Source: Roridomyces roridus (taxonomy: Eukaryota > Basidiomycota > Agaricomycetes > Agaricales > Mycenaceae). From it: 64,000 bases of DNA. Made by a program: the position numbers and the translations under genes. Each line of letters opens with the position of its first letter. The stretch's first letter is position 1. Of the stretch, positions 52,557-64,000 are shown one piece after another. Location: the NCBI GenBank assembly GCA_029378245.1, contig JARKIF010000142.1, forward strand, positions 16,899-80,898. Direction: 5' to 3'. The notes below the pieces were generated by a model. It was not told where the DNA came from and ran no database searches. It was given only the letters and a program-made list of their open reading frames with translations.

Positions 52557-54213
52557 GCTTGGCTGGGGGCCTCTGGGGGTGGGCGGACGCGAATCAAGCG
52601 CGATCCTTCTACGCGCGCATTTCTCTCTTCTCTTCCTTCCCTTTTCGTTCCTTGCACTGCACAAAAGTTTGTTAGTTTCGGCTACCACCCCCTCCTCCTT
52701 ATACTGTACAACAACTTTTTACACTATACTAACAGCTAACTTGCCATGGGTTATCGTAACTTATTATTCTGGGTGTTGTAGGATACATATGTACTGTCGC
52801 AAATGGAGAAGAGAAGATCAGGGTGGGGCTAGATAAAAATTGCGATTGCGATTTGGAGGATTGGCAAGCTAACTGGGTTTCTCAACTTATCATACTGCGT
52901 GTTGCAGAATATGTACATATGTACTGCGCAAATGGAGAAGATGAAGTGGGTCCAAGTCGAGGCCTCGGGGCTAAAAATTGCGATGCGATGCGATGCAATG
53001 TGGAGGATTGGCATGATATCTGTGATTGTCGATCCAGCGCTCATCATGAAAACAAAATTGGCCCTTTTTCTCCAACTTTAAATTTCTTCCGAGATAGATA
53101 TATATGGCGACGCGACGGGAACAAGAGGCACGGTTTCGGTAGGCACAAGATCCAATGGCCCGTGTTGACGAATTTGGTAGAATCGACCCTGGAGGTAACT
53201 TGTCTGACGGCCCGCTACGGCCCTACCCCGCGTTTCCAACTTGTCAATAGTCAAATAAGTCGTTCTCAGTCTGAACGCCGACTCCTCCGGCCACCCATTA
53301 AATACCAGGCTTGTCAGCGGCGACCATACCTTGGGGTAAATCTGGGAAAATGTATCCGACATTGGTAGCTTTCCAAATGAACAATTGACCGGATTTCTGC
53401 AAGTCGCTTAATTGCCAAATGGCTTCTCTTGTGGAGTCTGGAGAGGGTTCGAAGGAAGAGGTGAATACTTGCATAGCCGCTACCCGTCGTTGCTCGCTCA
53501 AGGGTACGAATCAGATGGCTGTTCATGTCAACTCAAGTTCGACATATGTGGTACATACCCAAAACCGGTCAACGGCGGCGGCAACTTCAAGTTGGAGCAA
53601 GAGAAGAAGAATCTTGAGGAAAGAAGAAGTATGAAATGCCTCTTTCTTTCGAAGAATTCGACCCTAGAAGAAAGACCCTAGATGAGTATTCGCCAAGTCG
53701 GGGATAGGCAATACATTGTCGACGACGCGAGTCGGACAAGTCAACGACGGAGCAAAAACACCCGCGTTCCATGTTGGAAGAGGCGCGGCGGCGGCGTGCA
53801 GGGACCCCTGTACATGTGCGGTCCAAACAAAAATCACCATCTTATCTCCGCACCCAGATATCTTTAGGCCGCCGGGGTACGCATGGGTGTAGGCTTGAGA
53901 ATCAGAACTTGAACTTTCCTTCGGCATTGTTCGGGCTTCCCCACTCCGCAATGGCGGAACCGGAGCAAAATCATTGACGCACCTGTACAAATACTTCCCG
54001 CGACTGTTCACATTCACATGGATCTTGACACCAAGCATTGAAGCATTGTCGTCGGAAGCTCTAAATACAAAAATCGTTGGATCGTGCATGTGTGTACAAC
54101 TGGAGCTATGACTATTGCAGCCATCCACAGCGATATATAGTCACAGCGAGGGGCCCGAAACCGAGGGAGACACGTAGAGAGGGAAGAGGGGAGGCATAAC
54201 CGAGTCATGGTCA
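52557..54213. repeat. Intergenic region with two diverged ~130-bp direct repeats
   Basis: 52738-52868 and 52869-53015 are imperfect tandem copies. Both contain an acttat..t.ctg.gtgttg segment, atatgtactg.cgcaaatgga, taaaaattgcgat and ggaggattggca. No gene is supportable in the interval. It lies between the 3' ends of the G-alpha and the transcription factor genes. Confidence 0.6.
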
Positions 54214-56690
54214 TCAGTGGTAAGAGGAACTCAGCATCACTTGGTACGGCGTCTGGATGTAGTCGCGGAACGAAACCCAGTCAGGTTGGGTGACCTCTGG
54301 AAAGAACGGTTCTAATCCAGGTCCATTCTCAGGCCACGTAATGCCCGTGCTGCCGTAGGGATTGGGGGCATCTGTAACGTTATCCTCGACGGGCGGAGCA
54401 CTGTGTGGTGAGAACAAAAGAGTCAGAATAGACTAGGTTCAACGGAGAGGACGTGCCAGAAGGGTTCCAGAGCGAGAGAGAGCTCAGGTATGTTTTTGGC
54501 GAGAAGGGGAATGAGATGGCGTGCCCGCGCCAATGCCAAGTCGCCCAGTTCGAACGACGGAACACTCCGCTTCGCATTCGACAGTGCCGAAATGAAAACT
54601 CGGAGTTGGTGAATTACCCGTTGCCAGGCCGCTCCGTCGGACTGGTCGGAAAGATCCGCCATGAGTACAAGTCGCACAAGGAGAATGAGACACGTCGAAA
54701 AGTGGAAGGCGGAATCTTCTCCACTCGTCAATACAAATAAGAAGAAAAGAATCACCGACTCACAGGTGGTGAAATATCCGTGGAGATCTTCGGCAGTGAG
54801 TGAAGCCGTGAAACTAACCACCTCTTCGGTCACTCTCAATGCACTTTCGTACGCTGACCGCGCGGCGGATAGCGGAAGTTCCAGGTCAAGAACACATCGA
54901 ACCAAAAGCTGTGCAACGGCGAGGTATGAGAGTTGAAGTGAACCTACAAACGTCAACAAACAGTCCAAATAAAACGGAGACAACATACGGAAGCCAGGAA
55001 TGAGATAGTTGAGAGATTGCGCCATAGAGTCGAGTCGATTCTTCCACGTGTCGAGTTCCAACCCAAATCGAGAGATTGTGGTCATCGTCTCCCTGATATC
55101 CTCTTGCCTGCACGACGGCCGCACAACATGCAAGTTACGCAGGATGCGATCAAGGATGATGGTGAGCTCGCACAAGGAGACAAAGGTAAAATCATTGGGA
55201 ATTTCGACGGGTGGGAGTGGGACGTCCCAATCGGTGTAGTGAATATAGCTCGAACGGCCGTAACAGAGCGAGGCCCTAACACACAAGGTCAGCAAAAATA
55301 TACGTGAGAGCACCCAACACTGTACCACTTGTCCTGCTGCAGAACGGCCCACCACAACTTCACACGGAGGCTTTTCTCCCATTTGGGAATCAACCACGAG
55401 GCACAATCAAGGTGCAAACCCATTAACCGCGCGGCAGCAATGGTCTAAGCTCATTTGAGTTGAAACTCGACGGAGAAGATGAAAATAACAAAGAACTCAC
55501 TTGACCCAGAAGCATGGAGTTTCCCGTGGGATTCAAAGACGGCCGTCCGTCCAAATCAAGAAGATTGGCCTGAATCGTGGAGACACGAGCACTTCGTGAT
55601 TGTGCCCGGTTGGTCAACGTGGTAATCTTCCAGGCCTCGGCTGCAAGGTGTCGTAACTGATCGTCGTAGATCACCCCTCGAGAGACATAGGCGCAAAACA
55701 ACCCGGCAGGCAGTCTTTGCTCTGGATTGTCCGCAAAGTCCGACGCCCGCCAGATCGGAACCGCGTATCCGTCCAGTCGTAGATAGCTAAAGAATTTCAT
55801 GAGTTGCCGTATCGCGTAAAGGGAAGATGACGACAAACTGTTGCAAGAGACGTTGTATATTGGTCGGCCCCAGAAGCCCAATGAGTTCTGCGCTGGTGTA
55901 TTTGCCGACGGAGTCTTCTCCATACGGACGGGGACGCTCAAAGAGAAAGAAAACAGGCTCGGCCTGGTTGGTAGACACTTGACGGACACGGAAAGGATTC
56001 AGTTGAGGAGGGGTACTGCCATGCCCGTTCCGGTGGTTTGTGGTATGGACCGATGCAAGGGCGCTGAGTACAAGGGCATCGCGTTCTCCCGTCTCACCCA
56101 CATAGTGGGGCTCGAATTCGTCGTCCGCGTCCGAGTCGAGTGCGCGATAGTCATCCTCGGACTAGGAGAATTAATTCCGAAATTAAAAACTAAAAAACAA
56201 ATCGCGACTCACAAATTGCGTGCTCGGCGTCTCGCTCACTCCCGAACCCAACGGCGGAGGATCGCAATGAAGGACGATACTCGAGAAAGCCCCGCCAAGC
56301 TGCAAGCCGCTTGGGGACGTAACAGGCGAGGTTACGTCAGGACGAAGCGAGTTGTGCCTCTCGAGCTTGACCGAGGGCGCAGACATGCCAGATCGTAGGG
56401 CTTCGATAGCCTGGAGAAGGATAGGAACGTCCAAACTGGCGACTAGAACCCGCCTCCGCTGCCCCGTTCTTTGGCTTCGAGTCCTTCTTGTTCCGCGGCC
56501 GAGGCATGTCCACGGCGGCGGGAGAGTCAAAGGTACATGGAACGGCGGATATCTGGCAATTGAGACACGTCCCGCTGGGCTTGGTTATGCATCTTTGCTT
56601 CCTCGACCTGCGGACGAGTCAGTCAAGCACACAAAATATATCGCGCCATTTACCTGCATCGGTCGCACGGACGAGCCTTCCTTGACGAGT
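54214..56690 (-). CDS. Zn2Cys6 fungal transcription factor (5' end uncertain)
   Basis: The binuclear zinc cluster is split by an intron: ARPCDRCR (about 56673-56653) joins SRKQRCITKPSGTCLNCQ then ISAVPCTF. This gives C-x2-C-x6-C-x7-C-x2-C-x6-C, with the basic residues expected for CGG-triplet binding. Downstream exons encode the fungal-specific regulatory domain: YTSAELIGLLGPTNIQRLLQ, FFSYLRLDGYAVPIWRASDF, AARLMGLHLDCASWLIPKWE, RVKLWWAVLQQDKWYS and VLDLELPLSAARSAYESALR. The C-terminus has NPYGSTGITWPENGPGL. About nine exons end at 54214. In the cluster frame a stop lies just upstream, so a first exon with the start codon must lie further 5' (possibly ATG at about 57013). The target pathway is unknown. 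It is divergent from the neighbouring aminotransferase pseudogene. Confidence 0.82.
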
Positions 56691-58817
<2,127 letters not shown>

Positions 58818-61800
58818 TTCGGGTTTTTCACTACGTACATATTTTATCGTTCAAAATTAGCCAAACGGCGGAAGCAGGATTGAAATGTATGGCTTCGGAC
58901 GTCGGAGGCGTCTCGGTGTCTTTTGAAAGCCTTTGGAAAGAGAAGAGAACCACACCCACAGGAAGCCCGTCCGGAAGATGCATATCTGGCGCATCACTGG
59001 ACATCAAGGCGGCCGTGGACCTTGGGGGCCGTGGGTTTGGCCACTTTGGAGTCCGAGAGAATGAAAAAAAAATCATGTTCCACGTATGTGGAAACGATAC
59101 TGTGAAGCGAAATCTCGAGTGCCGGGGGCCCTTTCGTGGGATATTCGATTGGGGACGGTGGGACAGGACAGTCCCAATTAGTCGGGGGAAGGAACAGAAG
59201 GGAAGGTACGGTCAGACGTAAGATCGCGAGAACCCGGGAGTGTAGGCGGATAAGCAGTCGTGGACGGTCGCCTAGGAGTAGAAAAACAAAAGGAAACGAT
59301 CAACTTATCGGACTGATGGATCCACAACCGCAAACTACCTTCCTTTCCTCGCGTTCATTTCGGGTGAACGGAGTTAAGCCATCCGAGACTCCTGTCCGTT
59401 GAAATCCGAAGCTGAGAAAAAGTTGCAGAACTGAATTCTCTGATTCTTTCAAGTCTAGGCCCACCACCGACGATGCAGAGCAACCCGATAAGATGGCGCC
59501 TCCCGCGAACGTTGCAAATCCCCCGTCGGTCGGCGAATTCGAACCCAGGCCCGCCTGCGAACCACTTGCCAAAATACAGCTTAGACATGGCTCCAATTTA
59601 ACCTGAAGTACGGAGAGCTTTACCATTGTCGGACGCTTTATCCATCTAATCTCACCCTAGACTCGCTCCTCATCTCGCATCTCGCCTGGGGGCCGACGGT
59701 CAAGCTCACGTTGCTCGCCGACGCCACGTACTATGATAGCTCACGGTTCAGAAAGGTGGGCTGAATCCTTCTTGTTATTTAGGCCCTGATCGGGTGCCGC
59801 CCGCGGCTAGCTAGCCGTAGCCAGAGCGGCTGAGGTCATAGACCGCAGATCTGTGTTTGATCCATTTCCCGTTCAACTTCAAAACTGGTTCAAAACCTCC
59901 GACCGACGCATGCCGATCTTGCCGAATTTCGGCTGCAGAAATGCACTTGGGACCTTTCGGGCGGTTTGAATTCATATCCCATGCAAGTCAGCAGTCCTGC
60001 TATCTGGTGTCTTCCGCAGAGAATGGACCCGTTGTATCATTCAAACTAAAACAGAATTCTGCTCGGCCGGGCATGCCAGGCATCTGCCGCTCGAGCTCGC
60101 CGACGGTGGATGTTGGTGGCGTCGACAGCCACAAACATAGTGCGGCTCGAATGCGGCTTCATGTTGTACCACGACTACCATTGACAAGTTGAGTGGTCTC
60201 TCAAGTCTTCTCGAATTCTCTTGATTCTATCTTCAAGCGAACTTAAGTCTTGGAGCCCCCTTTCTCCGTGCTCAAGGTCTAGGCAACTTGATTTTAGGCT
60301 CAACTCTTCCTATCTGTCCTTGGTAAATTGTATCTGAGCTCGTGAACCTGGATAATGATTCGCCTGGGCGTCCACAACCTGTTTTCTGTGAACCACTCCG
60401 ACATAGCGCATCACAGATAAACGGACAAAATTACACGCTCGGGCTCACACTGGCATTCCGCGAAGGTATTGTAACAGAGTCCTGCGCACTGGAGCCGTTT
60501 CCCTTAGTACATGACGGCGGCGACTCGATACTCTCTCCAGATCGCTCCCGACGTACCGTGGCCAGGTCCAACTATGTCGGTGGCGTTCGGGCGGCGAACT
60601 CGTGTAATTATCTTGAAAGAACAGCGACACTCACTGGTGGAACTGTCCGAGTAGCGCATTCAGTCTCCCAGGAACTCCAGAATTACGATGCAATAGCATG
60701 ATTCCGTGGTCAGGACGTGCGCCCCTCCGTCTCCAAACTCCCATGTGCCGATCAAGACTTGGCCTCTATTTCACGCTCGACGGACGCCGTCATCTCTCTC
60801 CCCGTGTCCCCTTCTCTCAGCTTGCTCGGGAACCCCTCATCAAAACACCCTACTCGGCCTTCTGCTACGGTATTCCTCTTCTCAATCAAGGTCCGAAGCA
60901 ACTCCCGCCTGTATGACAAGACCGTCAAGCATGAAGACCATATCCACGCCCGTCAATCTCCCGAGCAGCGAACCCATCGGACTCGTTGCCGATATCTCTA
61001 CCCTATATCCCGCCGTCGCTGTCATGACGCCCACATCCATTCCCCTGCTCCACGGTGTGACTTCCCCTTCTCCCTTCCCTTTGCTGTTTCGGCGGCAGGC
61101 GTCCAGCGCATCCGTATGACTCCCGTGGATTGTCATTCAACGCTTGGTACTGTAGATACCGTATCATGTATGTACTAGGCATGAATTGAATACTGTTTTG
61201 AATTCTGAAAGTGTGCTTTGTGGTCTTTCCAAGCCTTGAAGAGGACTTTCGGATGTCTTGGGAGAACTCTCCGAAGCCCTCAAAGACCACGGGAGGTCTT
61301 TGGGGTGATGGTGGACCCTACTGTGTGAAGACCTTAGCACTCTGAGCTCGGACAGGTCTTTTTGGTCTTTGAGGACTTCCCAAATTCCTCAAAGTCCTCA
61401 TAGTGCATCTTGTAGTTTTACTGATGCGGCACTCACTATAGCTAACGTTGTCGGCCAGGCCCCGGCACTCCAGCTTCGCACATGCATACCAGTTCTAAGG
61501 ACATAACGCGCACGTTAACTCCATCTTTACATGAAGTGAACCAACGTTGGTACACGTACTAGGACTGGCCCGTTCACTCATGATTCTCTCAGCTACTGTT
61601 CCTGTATTATTCATTGCGCCACAGGCCCATAGAGCGCAAAGCTGACATCTTCCATGGAGCGGGACGCCGACTCGTCCTTTTGATTCTTTCTCTCAGGTTG
61701 GCCGTCCGGGCCATACAAATCCATTTCGAGCTCTCTCCCTTTCGACCCACATGCGTTGAAGCTTACAGCTGTTTGCATAATTGATGACAGTGAGCAAAAA

Positions 61801-63620
61801 AAAGAAAACAACTCACAACATTTCGGAAAATCAGTTTTTTGTTCGTTTGTGAGCCTCCCAGCGCGCTTTAGGGATTGTATGCTATGCAGGTGACATTCTT
61901 ATGATAAGATCCCTTCTCTACGTCGTTGGGATGGCATGAAACGGCTGTGGAACGGCTCAGAACGAAGCTTTCCTGCTCATGATCGCGCAAGTTTGATCAA
62001 ACGAATGTCTCTCCGTCTCTAGCGCGGAGCCACGGGTCTGGGTGGGCTGGGGATGGATAGGACACACAATATGCCTTGGCAGGGCCCATTCTCGAGATGA
62101 AGAATGGCAGAATGAAGGGTGGATAAAGGTTCTAACGAATAACAAAGATACGACAAAATGGCACCTTTACAATGCTCGCGGCTCCGTGCCCCTCTCTCGC
62201 CAAGCCTCCCTCGCCCCTTCATGCAGTGTACACACCCTCGTGAGCCGACTACTGTCCCACCGCCCCTTCCCGGGGCCATTCCTCCTTTCCCGTTTCCGCC
62301 GTCCAGACCCAAGGGCCAAGCTGCCCGTTGGCTGACGTTAAGAGGCAGCCCAAGGCGGGGCGTTCCGAGTGAGGTGATATCTTCGTTCGCGTCGGTGGCT
62401 TTGACGTCGTCGGCTCACGTCAATGGGCAGTCGGGAGCCAGTCTGGTGGAGCGTGGTAGATCCAAGTGGCGAGCAAGTGGTGTGAGTATCAATCAAGTCG
62501 CGGGGCTCCGAGTGGCGCCTTCGGAGCGCAGCGATTGGTCGGCAGGGCAGGAGGCTGGTAGAAGGATGGGGCGGTCGTGTCGGGCGGGCAAGGAGGGAAG
62601 AGCCTGGGAAGAGAGAGACGTGGCAGCGAAAAGAAGCATGCCTTTTGCTTCCGTGTTGATTTCGGTATTTCGATCCGACACAGGCTGTGGGGCCGATTTT
62701 GGGCCGTTTAAAGGCCATAGTTGACAGATAGCCACTATTACATGATGCCGAGAGTGCTGGACAGCTCCACCAAGTACGAGAGGCACGGTATTCAAGCAAA
62801 AAGTGCATTTTGACCGAAATGTTGTGAATTGTTTTTTTTTGGCTCACTGTCATCAATTATGCAAAGAGCTGTAACTTCCATATCCGCCGACGCTATCTCG
62901 ACCAATTTTACCCGAACCCCCGCCATCGCCCGTCGCGCAATTCGAGGGGAACGCGATATGGTACCAGGTAGCTGTTCCGTGACACGGTCAAGTGATGCCG
63001 CCTTGTCAACTAGGTTTTTGTTTGTAGGGAGCGAGACTGCCAACCTGAATCTTTGGTTTTCGGGATCACGGGCGTGCTGCCTTCAGTGGGTCCGAAGCAG
63101 GCAAAACCATTCCGGAGCAAGTAGCATTGGGGCTGGTTCCTTAATTCTTTCCGGCATTTCTGGGTTGCAACAATCGTATTTCTCAAAGTCACGATCCTAG
63201 CGTTCCATTTTCAACCCACACACACACACGACCAAGACCACCGATATAAACCCCTACGAACTGGGGCACTGCAAGGTGAAACTAACGTTCGGGATCAAAC
63301 CGCATTGGCCGTTATTGAGAGTTTTGAATAGTTCAACCAATTTTACCGCCATCGCCCGTCGCGCAATTGGAGCGGGGCACGATATTGGCTGTTCCGTGAC
63401 ACGGTCAAGTGATGTTGTTTTGCCTGGGTTTTTGTTTTGAAATCCTGGTTGTCGGTTCGCGGGCCTTGCCGTCTTTCGTGGGTCTGTAGCCGGCTAAACC
63501 AGTTCTTTTCCAGCATCTCTGGTTGCAACAATCATATTTTTCAAAGTCTAAACACGAGCACGATCCTAGCGTTCCATTTCAACCCCCACCACACACGACG
63601 ACGACCACCGATATACGCCA
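58818..63620. other. 4.8-kb gene-poor region with scattered repeats
   Basis: No gene is supportable. Two tRNA-like stretches are seen. One is on the minus strand at about 59580-59500 (B-box gggttcgaattc). The other is on the plus strand at about 59813-59870 (A-box tagccagagcggctgag, B-box-like gtttgatcc). 61195-61410 is rich in reiterated tctttgaggactt / ccttgaagaggact strings. An inverted pair (about 61765-61835 and 62815-62878) and a tandem duplication (from 62901) follow. Confidence 0.5.
61765..62878. repeat. Inverted repeat pair about 65 bp long, 1 kb apart
   Basis: The minus strand of 61765-61835 and the plus strand of 62815-62878 share ccgaaatgttgtga.ttgttt, a T run, and ctcactgtcatcaattatgc followed by aaa.agctgtaa, with few mismatches. 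The 1-kb interval between them has no recognisable gene. Without a clear target duplication I do not call it a transposon. Confidence 0.6.
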
Positions 63621-63700
63621 CTACGAGCTGGGCACTGGGGTCCAACTAACGTTCTGCATCGTGCCAAGTTGGTTGTTATTGAGCCTTTGGAATTCGCCAG
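62901..63700. repeat. Tandem duplication of about 0.4 kb (two diverged copies)
   Basis: Unit 1 starts at 62901 and unit 2 at 63336, both with accaattttacc. They share gccatcgcccgtcgcgcaat, gctgttccgtgacacggtca, ggttgcaacaatc.tatttt and cacgatcctagcgttccatt in the same order. Unit 2 overlaps the last coding exon and 3' flank of the partial gene at 63621. Unit 1 carries a matching remnant of that C-terminus on the minus strand (LNNGQCGLIPNVSF...CPSS then stop, about 63316-63254). Confidence 0.8.
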
Positions 63701-64000
63701 GCGTGAAGCCGATGGTGAATTTGGGGTCGGTAAAGCAATCGTGGATGGGCACCGGATGAGTCGTTCCGTCGGCGACTGTTGATAAGTAAATTATTTTCGG
63801 CATAAGGTTGGATGAAAAGACTCGGAGGGCTTACGCGTCACGACTGCATTGCACGCGCATAGGCTACCCGGCCGCGAGTCAGCGTTTTCTCGGATGGATA
63901 TAATTACTGACTTTGGATTGTTCTGGATCAAGAGACAGTTGACGGATGCCGCAGTACTGTTGTTTGTGTCCTGGTATCCGCAAGCCCCGTTTGGGTCGCA
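63621..64000 (-). CDS. Small cysteine-containing protein, 5' part beyond window
   Basis: Three exons can be read on the minus strand: from 64000 to 63912 (CDPNGACGYQDTNNST...CLLIQNNP), 63863 to 63835 (LCACNAVVT) and 63775 to 63621 (ADGTTHPVPIHDCFTDPKFT...VPSS, stop TAG). Frames agree across both GT-AG introns. The start and any signal peptide are outside the window. The five cysteines and several N-x-S/T sites (NNST, NVSW) suggest, but do not prove, a secreted protein. I do not recognise a family. A decayed copy of its 3' end lies directly downstream. Confidence 0.6.

Overview
The window is nuclear DNA of a filamentous basidiomycete, most likely an Agaricomycete. The evidence is intron-dense genes (introns of about 48-65 nt), compact divergent housekeeping gene pairs, a Zn2Cys6 regulator, an atypical long G-protein alpha subunit and a duplicated P-loop NTPase family. 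No organism name can be read from the sequence.

Layout. 1-22.5 kb is a repeat-rich accessory region. It holds eight copies of one gene family, here called CR1 to CR8, which resembles the Crinkler/RHS (CR-type) P-loop NTPases. 'Short' members (CR1, 2, 3, 5, 7) encode about 250 residues: N-terminal domain plus NTPase. 'Long' members (CR4, 6, 8) continue through the same third-exon splice site into a nuclease-like C-terminal domain. They occur as ordered pairs, short then long on the same strand: CR3-CR4, CR5-CR6, CR7-CR8. A fourth, inverted pair, CR10-CR9, lies at 33.06-35.29 kb between FES1 and RPS13. Each of the three tandem pairs is followed by the 3' end of CHO2. Only the last CHO2 (22.8-26.6 kb) is complete; the other two are fragments. 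The array therefore arose by segmental duplication across the CR/CHO2 junction. It has since been invaded by at least five terminal-inverted-repeat elements, several with readable target-site duplications, and by tRNA-derived SINE-like sequences.

22.8-58.8 kb is mostly ordinary gene-bearing sequence: CHO2 and an AYR1-like reductase (divergent, 112 bp apart), a protein kinase, FES1, the CR10-CR9 module, ribosomal protein S13, a large RasGEF, a MYND zinc-finger gene divergent from UBP6/USP14, ASF1, the atypical G-alpha, a Zn2Cys6 transcription factor and a decayed 2,2-dialkylglycine decarboxylase-like gene. 41.2-44.7 kb and 58.8-63.6 kb are gene-poor. The window ends inside a minus-strand gene for a small cysteine-containing protein whose 3' end is tandemly duplicated.

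How it fits together. CHO2 (phosphatidylethanolamine methylation) and AYR1-like (1-acyl-dihydroxyacetone-phosphate reduction) are both glycerophospholipid genes. The most unusual content is the repeated two-gene CR cassette, a solo NTPase upstream of an NTPase-nuclease. With the splice sites proposed here, each of CR4, 5, 7, 8, 9 and 10 gives an open frame whose exon lengths sum to a multiple of three. Exon models come from conserved frames and splice-site reading only; no database search was possible.
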